This document shows, one piece after another, positions 27,451 through 35,936 of a stretch of 64,000 bases of DNA. The position numbers were made by a program, and so were the translations under genes. The stretch's first letter is position 1. Every line of letters begins with the position of its first letter. The DNA lies in IMG/VR virus record IMGVR_UViG_3300049846_001128, positions 20,741 to 84,740 of that record. One strand, 5' to 3'. Origin of the DNA: a virus. The notes under the pieces were generated by a model. The model was not told where the DNA came from and made no database searches. It saw only the letters and a list, made by a program, of their open reading frames with translations.

Positions 27451-28806
27451 ATGAGTAATCCATTTTTAGATGAATTATTAAAACAACAAAACGTTATTGA
27501 CGAAGTAGCTTTGGAAGATTATCAACGCAATGCTAACAGTCCAGAAGCTGATAAAAAACAAATTAACCCATACCTACCGTATGAGGTAAATCCTATGCAG
27601 GAAGATGATAGGTCTAATGCTCAGCGACTATCTGATAATATGAAAAGTCCGTTGATGGTTGCACCTGAGTATTTAGGAAAATTAGGAATAGACGCAATGC
27701 CTATACAACAACCAGAGGTTGTCGACAAGCAAACTCCGGCTGTAAATGAACCTAATTTTACACAATCTACTAAAGATGGGACTAGTCAACAAGATCAACC
27801 ACCAAAAATGGATAAAACTGAAATACAGCAAGCCAATGCTACTTTAGACACTTTACCAATGTCTCCGCAAGAAAAGCTTTTAGCTGAGTTTAAAGCTATG
27901 CAAGAGCGGGATCAAAAAGCCTTGGATGAAGCCCGTTCTTCAGACAGAATGCTTAAGATGGGCGGAGCTATTGGGGACGCTTTAGCCACAGTTTTGAACG
28001 CTCGTGGACAAATGAATGTAAAAGCACCCGGAGCTGGAGTTAAAGAAGGTGCAGGACTTGGTAAAGTTGCGGATATGTTTCAAACTTCTCCAGAAATTGC
28101 TGCTGATTTAAAAAGAAAAAGAGAGGACTTACTCGCTCAATTCAAGACTTTGAAAAACAGCGGCGAAATGACTCCGTATCAAAAAGCTTATCTTGAAATG
28201 AAAATCAGAGATCAAGAATTACGAGAGCAATCTCAGCAAGGAGTGCAAGGCAGACATGAGGATACTTTAGGTCTTAAACGAGAAGAGAAGGGTCAATTGA
28301 GTGATAAAGTTGCTACTTCTTTCGCTGACATGCAAACAGCTAAACAAGAAGCCGCTAGACTTCTTCCTAGAGTTAAAGAAGCTGGTCTTGGAATTTTAGG
28401 AACTCCTTATCAAAAAGGTAGAGCAGCAATCGGTCTACCTACTAAAGAATTTCAAGCACTAGAGTCTGACTATGCTGGAATTAGAAACACAATCAGAAAT
28501 GCATTATTTGGTTCTGCCTTGACTGGACCTGAGATTAGTGCTTTCGAGAAAGAGTTGAATGATATTTCAATATCTCAATCAGGATTTGAAGACAACCTTT
28601 CTAATTTTATAGACAGAGTTGACCGTAAAATGACCGAAAGAGCTAAAGCTATGGCAAAGGCTCAGCCTTTGAAAGAAAAAGCTCTTAAGCAGTTTATGGC
28701 TCCAGAAAGTAACCAAAACACTGGACCATATGGCGACACTGTTGAAAGAAATGGTAAAACTTATAAATGGAACCCAGCGGTTGGTAAATACCAGCCAGTA
28801 GGATAA
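27451..28806 (+). CDS. Internal virion protein, helical
   Basis: This 451-residue, charged and largely helical protein has a Pro/Gln-rich disordered stretch around residues 20-130 and long helices after 150. There is a small Gly/Ala segment near 170-200 (GGAIGDALATVLNARGQ). It lies between the frameshifted ejection protein and a second long helical protein, so it is probably part of the internal core. No family is recognised. Confidence 0.55.
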   Translation: MSNPFLDELLKQQNVIDEVALEDYQRNANSPEADKKQINPYLPYEVNPMQEDDRSNAQRLSDNMKSPLMVAPEYLGKLGIDAMPIQQPEVVDKQTPAVNEPNFTQSTKDGTSQQDQPPKMDKTEIQQANATLDTLPMSPQEKLLAEFKAMQERDQKALDEARSSDRMLKMGGAIGDALATVLNARGQMNVKAPGAGVKEGAGLGKVADMFQTSPEIAADLKRKREDLLAQFKTLKNSGEMTPYQKAYLEMKIRDQELREQSQQGVQGRHEDTLGLKREEKGQLSDKVATSFADMQTAKQEAARLLPRVKEAGLGILGTPYQKGRAAIGLPTKEFQALESDYAGIRNTIRNALFGSALTGPEISAFEKELNDISISQSGFEDNLSNFIDRVDRKMTERAKAMAKAQPLKEKALKQFMAPESNQNTGPYGDTVERNGKTYKWNPAVGKYQPVG

Positions 28807-28807
28807 T

Positions 28808-30793
28808 ATGGACGATAATTTATTTGACGACGAAAATATCCATCCCCAAGCTTTAGAAACAACTCAAGCTATGGACGATTCTTTGTTTGATGATAGTCAA
28901 ACATTCCAAGAATCTGCGCCACAAGGTTCAGATACTACCATGTCTTACGCTCCAGCAAGAGTTATAACAGAAACCGTGGCAAAAGCCGGAGCAGCTATTC
29001 CCGAGTTGGCTGATAAAGCTCTGACAAAAACTGCGGCAGCATTAGGACCATTTACTGAAGGTCAGCTTGAACTTGTTAAACAAAATAGAGACCAATTTAA
29101 AGCAATTCAGCCACAAGAATCGCTTTCTAAACTGGAAGAATCTTTCCGAGGAATTAACCGAAATGTTGACGAGCTTGGAAAACAAGCCATTGGTAGTCTT
29201 GAACAAGGTCTTACTCCTCAACAGTTGAAAGAAATGGTCGGTCAAACTACTGAGCAATTCTCAAGACCAGTTAATTTAGAAGACCCAACAATTAAAGCCC
29301 AAATGGCGGCAGAAGAGTCTCGACTTACACAAGAGTTTGCGGAAAAAGCTCAGAGAGGAATGGAAAAGTCTTCAATTAAACAAGCCCAAGAATTTGCCGC
29401 ACAGAAAGCAGAAGAGGCTGTTAACCAAGCCAAAGCTGCTAACATGGGAAGTATTTCTGACGAAGCTGCGGACGCAATTCGCTCCAGCACCATCGAAACA
29501 ATCATGGCTGCGCCAGAAAAAGCTGGTTTTAAACCACAACAGACAGAAGAAATGCTCGCTCAATTTCGTGCTTTAAAAGAAGCTCAAGCTAATATTCCAA
29601 AGAAAACAATTGAAAGCCTACAGTCACCACTGGCAAAAACATTTCCTCAGTTAGAGGGAAGAGTTTTAACAACAGCTAAGCCGAGTGAGTTTACTCGTGC
29701 AGCTTCATTACTTCCAGAAGGAACTTTACCTATGACTGGTGAAGAATCTTGGAACATGCTTCGTCAGCTTAGAGAAGAGGCTTACAAGCCAACTGGTGAA
29801 GTTAGTAAAGAAGTGGCGAAAGCTGTAAGTCAGAATGTAAGAAATTATGTCGAGCAAACTTCTCCGGCTGCTTCTGATTTATTTCGTCAACAAAGCGCAG
29901 AGATTGAACGGCTTAAAAAACTTCAGAAAGAAGGTTTGCTTACCCGTGAAAAAGGTATTTCAAAACACGCACCAGAGTCTGTAAAAGTTGGAGAGAAAGA
30001 AGCCAAGAGATTGTTCAACGACATGCTTGGTGGAAAGGTTCAATTGACTGATGATGTTGCCCAAAAGATTGCCGTTCTTAGAGAAAATATTGATCCTAAA
30101 TTGTTTGATGAACTAAGACTTGCCGCAATCAAAGCCGCAGCAGAAGACCCAACAAAAGCTTTTAACATTAAACCGTTTGAAGCGGTTATGGGTTTAAGTG
30201 GAATTGGTTCTTTACCAACAGCTGGATATATGGGAGTTAAGTACGCAAAAACGCCAGAAGGTGCTTTAAAAATTGGTGACTTAGTAAATACCGTTTCTAG
30301 TGCAATTCCAGCGGGGATTAAATCTGCAGCAAAGACTACAGGAAAAGTTTTAGGAGAAGCTTTGCCAATTCTAGGAGCCGGAGCCGGAGCAGCAATGGGC
30401 TATCAAGAGGCTACCGAGGCTGGTTTTGACCCTTGGGAAAAAGCCGCCTATACAGCGTTTGAAGCCGTAAACCCGGTTCCAGTGTCTGGGATTGAAATGG
30501 CTAAACAGTATCAAAAGAGTAGCCAAACTACATCAAAAGCTAATATTAATGACTATAGCGCACAGTTTAGAACTCCAGACTATAGATTCAAGTCAACAGA
30601 CAGTGCCAATATGCAAAACTTAGCAGATAGATTGGCTGAGTTCCAAGGTAATAAAGCTGCCCAAATGTGGGCTAAAGAATTATCAGACGTTTCCACTCAG
30701 TCAGAGGCGCAAAAAGACGCTACACTGGCAAGACTTAACCAGTTGAAAGAGTTCAGAGAGCTTGTGAGAAGAACCAAGGGGATTAAAGAGTGA
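28808..30793 (+). CDS. Large internal virion/ejection protein
   Basis: This 661-residue, mainly helical protein repeats an acidic motif near the start (MDDNLFDDE, MDDSLFDDS). A hydrophobic Gly/Ala segment around residues 455-530 (VMGLSGIGSLPTAGYMGV, LPILGAGAGAAMGYQEA) could insert in membranes. The C-terminus is basic and helical. Its stop overlaps the lysozyme start (GTGA). The features fit an ejected core protein. Confidence 0.55.
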   Translation: MDDNLFDDENIHPQALETTQAMDDSLFDDSQTFQESAPQGSDTTMSYAPARVITETVAKAGAAIPELADKALTKTAAALGPFTEGQLELVKQNRDQFKAIQPQESLSKLEESFRGINRNVDELGKQAIGSLEQGLTPQQLKEMVGQTTEQFSRPVNLEDPTIKAQMAAEESRLTQEFAEKAQRGMEKSSIKQAQEFAAQKAEEAVNQAKAANMGSISDEAADAIRSSTIETIMAAPEKAGFKPQQTEEMLAQFRALKEAQANIPKKTIESLQSPLAKTFPQLEGRVLTTAKPSEFTRAASLLPEGTLPMTGEESWNMLRQLREEAYKPTGEVSKEVAKAVSQNVRNYVEQTSPAASDLFRQQSAEIERLKKLQKEGLLTREKGISKHAPESVKVGEKEAKRLFNDMLGGKVQLTDDVAQKIAVLRENIDPKLFDELRLAAIKAAAEDPTKAFNIKPFEAVMGLSGIGSLPTAGYMGVKYAKTPEGALKIGDLVNTVSSAIPAGIKSAAKTTGKVLGEALPILGAGAGAAMGYQEATEAGFDPWEKAAYTAFEAVNPVPVSGIEMAKQYQKSSQTTSKANINDYSAQFRTPDYRFKSTDSANMQNLADRLAEFQGNKAAQMWAKELSDVSTQSEAQKDATLARLNQLKEFRELVRRTKGIKE

Positions 30794-31416
30794 AAAATCT
30801 GCTTGACGCTTTAAAACAAATGGACGAAATGCCTCAAGACAACTATGTTGAGGCTCCACAAGCCCCAATTGAGTCTGGAGTTGACTGGAAAACTATTGAT
30901 CAGTTTGAAGGTGGAAATCAGCAAAAGGGCTACGTCCCAAAATCTGGCAAGTCTGGCGTTACTGTTTCTACAGGTTTTGATGTAGGGCAAAGACAGAACT
31001 TAGAAGGTCTTTCTCCAGAGGTTCAAGTCAAACTACAGCCGTTTGTAGGAGCAAAAAGGGATGAAGCTCAAAGAAGATTAGCTAGTATGGGAGGAGTTGA
31101 ATTAACTCCAGAGCAAGCCCAAGAAGTAGCCGGTTTTGCTAAGAATGAAACAGAGCAGAAAATGAGAGATGAGTGGGCAAAAATGTCTGATATTCCTTTT
31201 GACAGCCTTACTCCTGCTCAGAAAACAGTTATGGCGAGTATTATACACCAGTACGGCACTTTTAAACGCGCACCAAGATTTTCCCAGTTTGCAGGAAAAG
31301 GTCAGTGGGAAAAAGTTGTTAACGAGCTTAGAAATTTTAATGATGAATATAAGACAAGAAGAAACCGAGAGGCGGATTATTTGCAAAAGTCCTTAAACAA
31401 GTTGGCTAAAAATTAA
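30790..31416 (+). CDS. Pesticin-type lysozyme (glycan hydrolase)
   Basis: This 208-residue protein starts at GTG overlapping the upstream TGA. After a 30-residue leader it shows the pesticin/T4-lysozyme-like core: Glu40 in DQFEGG, then GYVPKSGKSGVTVSTGFDVG with Asp64, then helices ending YKTRRNREADYL. The conserved Glu and Asp fit the catalytic residues that cut the glycan strand of peptidoglycan. There is no signal peptide. It may be the lysis endolysin or a virion-associated muralytic protein. The next gene is a holin candidate, favouring lysis. Confidence 0.75.
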   Translation: MKNLLDALKQMDEMPQDNYVEAPQAPIESGVDWKTIDQFEGGNQQKGYVPKSGKSGVTVSTGFDVGQRQNLEGLSPEVQVKLQPFVGAKRDEAQRRLASMGGVELTPEQAQEVAGFAKNETEQKMRDEWAKMSDIPFDSLTPAQKTVMASIIHQYGTFKRAPRFSQFAGKGQWEKVVNELRNFNDEYKTRRNREADYLQKSLNKLAKN

Positions 31417-31426
31417 AAGGTGAGTT

Positions 31427-31696
31427 ATGTCTGAAAGAATTAAGAATCTCGAAGAAAAAGTTGACAAAGTTGATGAGAAGCTGGAGAAGATCGTAGAGAA
31501 GATTAGTGCTATTGACGTAACGTTAGCTGTAAACACAGAATCCTTAGTGGAACATATTAAGCGCACAAACTTGCTTGAGCAAGAACTAAAGCCAGTTTCA
31601 AAGCACGTAGCAATGATGGAAGGAGCTTTTAAAGTTATTGGAATACTGGCTTCAGTCGCTGCTTTCGCCGCCGGTATTGCTAAGATGTTCTTTTAA
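31427..31696 (+). CDS. Coiled-coil protein with C-terminal membrane helix (holin/XhlA-like candidate)
   Basis: This 89-residue protein has a heptad-rich coiled coil over residues 1-45 (LEEKVDKVDEKLEKIVEK) and a C-terminal membrane helix about 68-88 (FKVIGILASVAAFAAGIAKM). That topology resembles XhlA-type lysis proteins. It directly follows the lysozyme with AAAGGTGAG as ribosome site. The role is inferred from topology and neighbourhood; a tail-anchored structural protein is also possible. Confidence 0.6.
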   Translation: MSERIKNLEEKVDKVDEKLEKIVEKISAIDVTLAVNTESLVEHIKRTNLLEQELKPVSKHVAMMEGAFKVIGILASVAAFAAGIAKMFF

Positions 31697-31816
31697 ACCA
31701 TATAATAAAAAGATTGGAATAACAGCAAAAGCCGCAGTCATTTCTGCAAAGCTATCCAAAACAGCCATTGCTCTTAAGCATAAAAAAATTCCAACAATCG
31801 CTATAAAAATTCTCAT
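31652..31816 (-). CDS. Small membrane protein at the convergent junction
   Basis: This 54-residue protein starts at an ATG overlapping the TGA of 31813-32163 (ATGA), the rule in this block. Two hydrophobic segments (IFIAIVGIFLCLRAMAV and AAFAVIPIFLLYG) make it a two-pass membrane protein. Its last 45 bases overlap the end of the opposing holin-like gene, so the two operons meet tail to tail with shared sequence. No terminator hairpin is seen here. Confidence 0.55.
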   Translation of the reverse strand: MRIFIAIVGIFLCLRAMAVLDSFAEMTAAFAVIPIFLLYGLKEHLSNTGGESSD

Positions 31817-32163
31817 TTTTTCCAACCTCTACATTCATCCAACCATTTTTGTTTTGCTTTGTTATAATTATCTACAAAATTCTCATCAAATTTTATCTCA
31901 GGAAACAAGACTCCATCGTAATATTCATCACCCTCCGAACCATACTCAAAGGTAATACTACAAAGATGTAGAATACTTTGCCCACTCAATTGAGGATTTT
32001 TTTTAGTAGAATACCACTTACCTTCGATATACATATCACCTCCTCCATCATAATACCAAGGGAGAGAGTCTAGGTATATCCTATTAGACCCTTCTATAAA
32101 AACTTCACAATCTCCATACTTTTTCTGTTCTTCCAGTAGACTAATTAGTTCTGAAATTTTCAC
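31813..32163 (-). CDS. Hypothetical acidic protein
   Basis: This 116-residue acidic protein opens with a helix (MKISELISLLEEQKKYGDCEVFIEG) followed by beta strands. The start resembles a common small phage protein of unknown role. It ends in ATGA overlap with the small membrane protein downstream. Confidence 0.6.
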   Translation of the reverse strand: MKISELISLLEEQKKYGDCEVFIEGSNRIYLDSLPWYYDGGGDMYIEGKWYSTKKNPQLSGQSILHLCSITFEYGSEGDEYYDGVLFPEIKFDENFVDNYNKAKQKWLDECRGWKK

Positions 32164-32709
32164 CTATTCCTCACTCTCTGTAATTAAATCCTCAATCTCT
32201 GTGTCGGACTTTTCTTCCATATTATGAAACTCTTGCAAATCTTCATAACTCAGGTAATTGTACTCTCTTTTTATCTTATTTTCAACATCAAACCCGCGCT
32301 TATAATCGTCCGAATTAATATCTTTTTGCTGCCAAAATCCGTGTAAATTGCCAAGTTTTTTAGTAACCTTGTCAAAGTCTTCGATTAAGTTCTCAACCTC
32401 AACCGGATAAAATCCATTCTCTTCAAAAAATTCTTGATTATCAGCAAGTAAAGCGTTTATTTTCTTAAACAATGCTTTAGACTCTTCACTTGTCTTAAAC
32501 GTAGCGTGATGATATTCCTTGTAAAAATTAGCCAAGTATTTTTTCTCATGCTCATTCATAGCTCGAATCAAGATATTTCCTTCGTGATCTCTAACCCCGT
32601 CTTGGTAATCAGAGTCCATGAATTCTCTACGTTTCGTCCTCGACCCGCTCTTCGATAGATGGCGAAATTCTTTTTTGTGCTTCTTTTTTACCCCAGTATT
32701 GTCTGTCAT
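32164..32709 (-). CDS. Hypothetical charged protein
   Basis: This 181-residue protein has a basic N-terminus (KKKHKKEFRHLSKSGSRTKRR) and an acidic C-terminus (EIEDLITESEE). No family is recognised. Its first 83 bases overlap the end of 32627-33040 in another frame, and both frames look coding, so the sequence is probably used twice; a later start cannot be excluded. Confidence 0.55.
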   Translation of the reverse strand: MTDNTGVKKKHKKEFRHLSKSGSRTKRREFMDSDYQDGVRDHEGNILIRAMNEHEKKYLANFYKEYHHATFKTSEESKALFKKINALLADNQEFFEENGFYPVEVENLIEDFDKVTKKLGNLHGFWQQKDINSDDYKRGFDVENKIKREYNYLSYEDLQEFHNMEEKSDTEIEDLITESEE

Positions 32710-33040
32710 ATAACTCCGCTTGCTTTAAAATTTCCTCGTTAACATCAAAAATTCCCTCCTTAATCATGTAAAATCTCTGCTTTCCGTGTCGATAATCTGG
32801 TAAATGCTTTCCAAAAGTTTGGAAGAAAGTAATTTTCTTAGCCTTACCCTTCTCCTGATCCAACTTCCAAATTCTTCGATAAACGTAAAAGATTAGATAG
32901 TTTGGAACAGCGTGAGTGCCAGCTTCAATTCCCATATCTTGGATAAAGTTCATGACACTCTTGTTATCTTCGGGAGCCTTCCTTCCGGTTGACTCCCTTG
33001 ATTGAACTAACTTAAGCAATTCTTCAATTGACTTACTCAT
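32627..33040 (-). CDS. Hypothetical protein
   Basis: This 137-residue protein is basic in the middle and contains NYLIFYVYRRIWKLDQEKGK around residues 47-66. Its start overlaps the stop of the protease gene by one base (TAATG). No family is recognised. Confidence 0.6.
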   Translation of the reverse strand: MSKSIEELLKLVQSRESTGRKAPEDNKSVMNFIQDMGIEAGTHAVPNYLIFYVYRRIWKLDQEKGKAKKITFFQTFGKHLPDYRHGKQRFYMIKEGIFDVNEEILKQAELYDRQYWGKKEAQKRISPSIEERVEDET

Positions 33041-33810
33041 TAGAACTCCAGTTTTACCTGACGAGTGGCTCGTTTAATAGCTCTTGCGCCAATGCTATTT
33101 CCCGCGATTTTCTTACCATTCAGCGAAAAGCCAATCGGCATAGAAATTAGTGGGCATTTTGAGTACTCAACGCTAGCAGGTCCAAAGATTGTGGCAACGT
33201 CCTCAGTGTAAGTTCCAGAGAGAGATTTGTCGCAGATTACAGAAGCAACTTCATCGGCATGTTTTTGATTAACAGCGGCTTGTCCACCAATCCAAAGCTC
33301 ATTAATAATAGCGTTCTGGTAAGCTTCTACAGACATTCCGACTCTCTTAGCAGCCTTTACATTCATTTCATCAAGCACATCCTGAATCATTTTCAGGCGT
33401 TGGTTGGCTTCTCCCGGCACTTGTCCAGAAAGACCTGAGATAGCACCTCGGTGAGACATAAGCATTCCAGAAGAAATAATGTAACGTTTTCCAAGCTCTT
33501 GAGTAATTTGGTAGCCCATTGATGCGGCAAAAATTACAACAGTGTGAACTGGGCGATCAAGGCTCTTCACAAAGTCAATAAAGTTATTCCCAGCCATAAC
33601 AGAACCGCCGGGAGTGTCTAGTACTAAATAAATAGGTTGAGTTTTAGGAAGGGCTTGGTGCTTGATTAGAATTTCAAGTTGCTTCTTAGCAACGTAGTCT
33701 TCTTTCACTGGCTGGTTAAAAGCCACTGAGTTATTTTCAGACAAAGTAATAGTAGCCGAGTTGGCGTTTAGTGATGCAGCAAGAAAAGCTGCGGTAACGA
33801 ATTTAAACAT
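33040..33810 (-). CDS. Secreted ClpP-fold serine protease
   Basis: This 256-residue protein starts with a signal peptide (residues 1-19, ending NANSA), so it should act in the periplasm or outside. The body has the ClpP/crotonase-type serine protease pattern: LVLDTPGGSV (61-71), nucleophile Ser97 in FAASMG, and His120 in MLMSHRGA. Cytoplasmic ClpP-like proteases are common as phage head maturation proteases, but an exported one in an early operon is unusual. A sigma-70-type promoter precedes it. It may cleave envelope proteins of the host; the target is unknown. The catalytic Asp could not be assigned. Confidence 0.75.
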   Translation of the reverse strand: MFKFVTAAFLAASLNANSATITLSENNSVAFNQPVKEDYVAKKQLEILIKHQALPKTQPIYLVLDTPGGSVMAGNNFIDFVKSLDRPVHTVVIFAASMGYQITQELGKRYIISSGMLMSHRGAISGLSGQVPGEANQRLKMIQDVLDEMNVKAAKRVGMSVEAYQNAIINELWIGGQAAVNQKHADEVASVICDKSLSGTYTEDVATIFGPASVEYSKCPLISMPIGFSLNGKKIAGNSIGARAIKRATRQVKLEF

Positions 33811-33838
33811 AAATCTCCAAAGTTAATGTGTTAGTTAC

Positions 33839-33867
33839 ACAATATCAAATGGAAATTATTTTGTCAA
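33839..33867 (-). promoter_or_regulatory. Sigma-70-type promoter for the protease gene
   Basis: On the minus strand TTGACA (33867-33862) is followed after exactly 17 bases by TATTGT (33844-33839). It is the only near-consensus host-type promoter I see in the early block. A TGTGT-TAGTT-ACACA inverted repeat (33827-33841) overlaps the -10/start region and could be an operator. Confidence 0.7.
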
Positions 33868-33869
33868 CA

Positions 33870-34205
33870 TTATTTTTTAAATATTTTAAGAAAACTGTTT
33901 TTATCAGAAGCCACAGACTCGTAACCTGAATTATTAATAGCTTGTATTGATTTAACCTTATAAGGCTGGTCTTCAAAAAAGTTTACAATAAATCCAGTAT
34001 AAAGTCTACCATTAGGATAAATAGGGTAAGTAGCTAGAAACTCTTCCTTTGTAAAATTTCCCCAAAATACTAACTCAGACATATCCCATTTTTCAGGACT
34101 ACGCCTTCTTTTGGCTTTAAAACTAAAATAAGCCTCATAAATTATATAACAAGGCGTGTATACAAAAAATAAAAATAAAAAAATATAAGCAATAAAATTA
34201 ATCAT
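33870..34205 (-). CDS. Membrane-anchored hypothetical protein
   Basis: This 111-residue protein has one strong N-terminal membrane helix (IAYIFLFLFFVYTPCYIIY), then a basic segment (KAKRRRSP) that should lie in the cytoplasm, then a soluble domain. I chose the ATG at 34205; a TTG at 34229 would add eight residues but overlap the upstream gene by 20 bases. Role unknown. Confidence 0.55.
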   Translation of the reverse strand: MINFIAYIFLFLFFVYTPCYIIYEAYFSFKAKRRRSPEKWDMSELVFWGNFTKEEFLATYPIYPNGRLYTGFIVNFFEDQPYKVKSIQAINNSGYESVASDKNSFLKIFKK

Positions 34206-34209
34206 AAGT

Positions 34210-34524
34210 TTATTTTTTACAAGGTCCAACTAAAACGATTTTTTCAGTAAATCCGCCACGTTGGCTAAACTTTTTTTCTCTAGCTTCAAACACAGATTCT
34301 TCAAATCCATGAGCTTTACACACTGCAGCAAATACCTCAAGAACATCTGCTAGCTCTTCAAGCAAGTTTTCTGGAGAAGCTGATAAAACTTCGTTGGCCT
34401 CTTCCACAAGCTTTTCTTTTAAAAGCTGCAAATATTCAGATTGCTCAGCAATGTAAGTGTCCATAGCTCTGCCTTCTTTTTCTAAAACCATGGCAGGAAG
34501 TTTATCTCGAATAAGTTTTTTCAT
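34210..34524 (-). CDS. MazG-like nucleotide pyrophosphatase
   Basis: This 104-residue, all-helical protein has the small MazG/phosphoribosyl-ATP pyrophosphohydrolase pattern: KLIRDKLP at the start, then KLVEEANEVL and ENLLEELADVLEV, giving the paired acidic metal ligands, then KFSQRGGFTEKIVL at the end. Such enzymes hydrolyse (d)NTPs to monophosphates, cleaning nucleotide pools or countering host signals. The ATG overlaps the upstream TGA. Confidence 0.75.
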   Translation of the reverse strand: MKKLIRDKLPAMVLEKEGRAMDTYIAEQSEYLQLLKEKLVEEANEVLSASPENLLEELADVLEVFAAVCKAHGFEESVFEAREKKFSQRGGFTEKIVLVGPCKK

Positions 34525-34736
34525 ACAAGTGCCTTAAGTAGTGGAGTTAATAATATAAATGCGTCTTCTTCCAGCTGTTTACAATTATCATATAGTCTTT
34601 CAGAGTAACCATAGTGTCCTCCAAAGTCAATGAAAACTCTATAGCCGCCATCATTGGTAACTTCCGATATTTCAGCAAAGTCAGGAATTTGCTCGTGGTA
34701 GTAGCGAATGAATTTATCGCCAAGTTTGTACTTCAA
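34521..34736 (-). CDS. KVGD-AL family small protein, member 1
   Basis: This 71-residue protein starts at TTG overlapping the upstream stop (TTGA). K-L-G-D is at residues 4-7 and the tail is LLTPLLKALV. The tail codons AAGGCA supply a Shine-Dalgarno for the MazG-like gene, whose ATG overlaps the stop. It is one of about 32 paralogues in the early block; function unknown. Confidence 0.7.
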   Translation of the reverse strand: MKYKLGDKFIRYYHEQIPDFAEISEVTNDGGYRVFIDFGGHYGYSERLYDNCKQLEEDAFILLTPLLKALV

Positions 34737-34912
34737 AATAAAGCCTTCGTTAAATCCGTTAGTTTCACAACTTCACTTGGTCGGCATTTATAGATACAGT
34801 CATAAAAAGTAACGTAAGTAGGAGTTACTTCCTTAATTGTATAAACCTTGCCTTCAAATACACTATAACTAGGAACTATAACTTCGTCGCCAACTTTAAT
34901 TTCTTTTTCCAT
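34733..34912 (-). CDS. KVGD-AL family small protein, member 2
   Basis: This 59-residue protein has K-V-G-D at residues 6-9 (KEIKVGDEVIVPS) and tail KLTDLTKALF. Its first 37 bases overlap the end of the HNH gene in another frame, and its stop overlaps the TTG start of member 1. AAGG in the tail codons lies seven bases before that TTG. Family membership makes the gene convincing despite its size. Confidence 0.7.
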   Translation of the reverse strand: MEKEIKVGDEVIVPSYSVFEGKVYTIKEVTPTYVTFYDCIYKCRPSEVVKLTDLTKALF

Positions 34913-35280
34913 TCATTCCTCTGGGCATTTTCCGCCAGTGTTTTACTTAAATGGCAACCAGACTTACACAAAGCCTGTAAGTTATCTTCGCCGCAGAATA
35001 GTCTTTTAAAATGCACGTTCCAGTCTCTGTTGCCTTGCACATCTAAAGGCACAACTGGGTCAATATGATCGACCTCAATCTTGTCTACAATAGCTGTAGG
35101 ATGGTCTAACTTTATAACGTCGATAGACCTTGCTCCAGAGTAGACAATTTGCCCACAACCTTCACACTTATAAAGTTCAGGTCCGATCTTTGCTCTTGCC
35201 TTTACGTTTTTTATCGGTTGCCACTGCCTCGCTAGTTTCCTCAAGGCTGTGTCCACCTTCGCTTGAAATCTTTTGTCCAC
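34876..35280 (-). CDS. HNH nuclease domain protein
   Basis: This 134-residue protein starts at GTG. It has a basic helical N-terminus (TALRKLARQWQP) and then a treble-clef HNH motif: Cys39/Cys42 (CEGC), Asp71-His72 (EVDHIDPV), then LFCGEDNLQALCKSGCHLSKT with Asn100 and the final His. The N-terminal layout matches small HNH proteins of N4-like phages, which supports the long start even though 104 bases overlap the upstream gene. It may process phage or host DNA. Confidence 0.7.
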   Translation of the reverse strand: MDKRFQAKVDTALRKLARQWQPIKNVKARAKIGPELYKCEGCGQIVYSGARSIDVIKLDHPTAIVDKIEVDHIDPVVPLDVQGNRDWNVHFKRLFCGEDNLQALCKSGCHLSKTLAENAQRNEWKKKLKLATKL

Positions 35281-35563
35281 GGAATATTTCCTTCATTAAG
35301 TCTTTTTTAAGAACTGTTAAGCCAACTTGATTGAGCTGATCAAAAGCATCAACCTGCGGCAAAGTGTTATCGCCATACCTGTGCCATTCGCCTTGCACAC
35401 AAATATAGTATGTGCCAGCTTGGTCTTGTAACAACGCTCCAGCATTAAAGGCTAGCATGGTGGCTTTAACTGGAACAATCATAAAAGTGTTGGCAGAATC
35501 GGACGGATGTCCGTTCAAAACTATCTCCAAGCTTGTTTTAACGGCTCTTATTGGTCTTTTCAC
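35177..35563 (-). CDS. Hypothetical protein
   Basis: This 128-residue protein has a beta-rich core and a Lys/Ser-rich charged C-terminus. I chose GTG at 35563, with GGAG seven bases upstream, over an earlier TTG that would overlap the previous gene by over 100 bases. The core contains YYICVQGEWHRYG. No family is recognised. Its last 104 bases also encode the N-terminus of the HNH protein. Confidence 0.5.
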   Translation of the reverse strand: MKRPIRAVKTSLEIVLNGHPSDSANTFMIVPVKATMLAFNAGALLQDQAGTYYICVQGEWHRYGDNTLPQVDAFDQLNQVGLTVLKKDLMKEIFRGQKISSEGGHSLEETSEAVATDKKRKGKSKDRT

Positions 35564-35936
35564 GCTTTTCTCCAAGTTGGTAATGCCTAATGGCTTGTTG
35601 AATTTCTTTAACAGAAGTAAACTCCACTCTACTTTCCGCAAACAAAGTACACTCTAGGTTATAATAGTATGTGTTAATTCCAGACTCTCGCTCAAGTTGA
35701 TCGCAAAAATACTCAAACTGAGCTTGCCTTTCTTTTCGCTCATTCTCTCTTTCTAAGTAGTTCAAATATTTAGTTCTTTTATCCAGTATAGTAACGTTAT
35801 TATCAAGAGCTATTCCTAGCACTATAGTTGAGATAAAGAAGCAAATAAATAAACCACCGAAAAAATTTGCAGCTTCATCACAATTTTTTAACCGTTGCTC
35901 TAAATTTTTAATAATGTCATCTTTTGTCTTTTTCAT
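35538..35936 (-). CDS. Membrane protein with soluble charged domain
   Basis: This 132-residue protein has a short cytoplasmic helix, one membrane helix around residues 24-44 (FGGLFICFFISTIVLGIAL), then a charged coiled-coil-like region and a Tyr/Cys-containing part. Its ATG overlaps the stop of the zinc-ribbon gene (ATGA). Function unknown. Confidence 0.6.
   Translation of the reverse strand: MKKTKDDIIKNLEQRLKNCDEAANFFGGLFICFFISTIVLGIALDNNVTILDKRTKYLNYLERENERKERQAQFEYFCDQLERESGINTYYYNLECTLFAESRVEFTSVKEIQQAIRHYQLGEKREKTNKSR

Noticed and set aside
31638-31955. Plus-strand 105-codon frame at the convergent junction
   Set aside because: It covers the end of the holin-like gene and runs antisense through the start of the early block; no ribosome site, odd composition.
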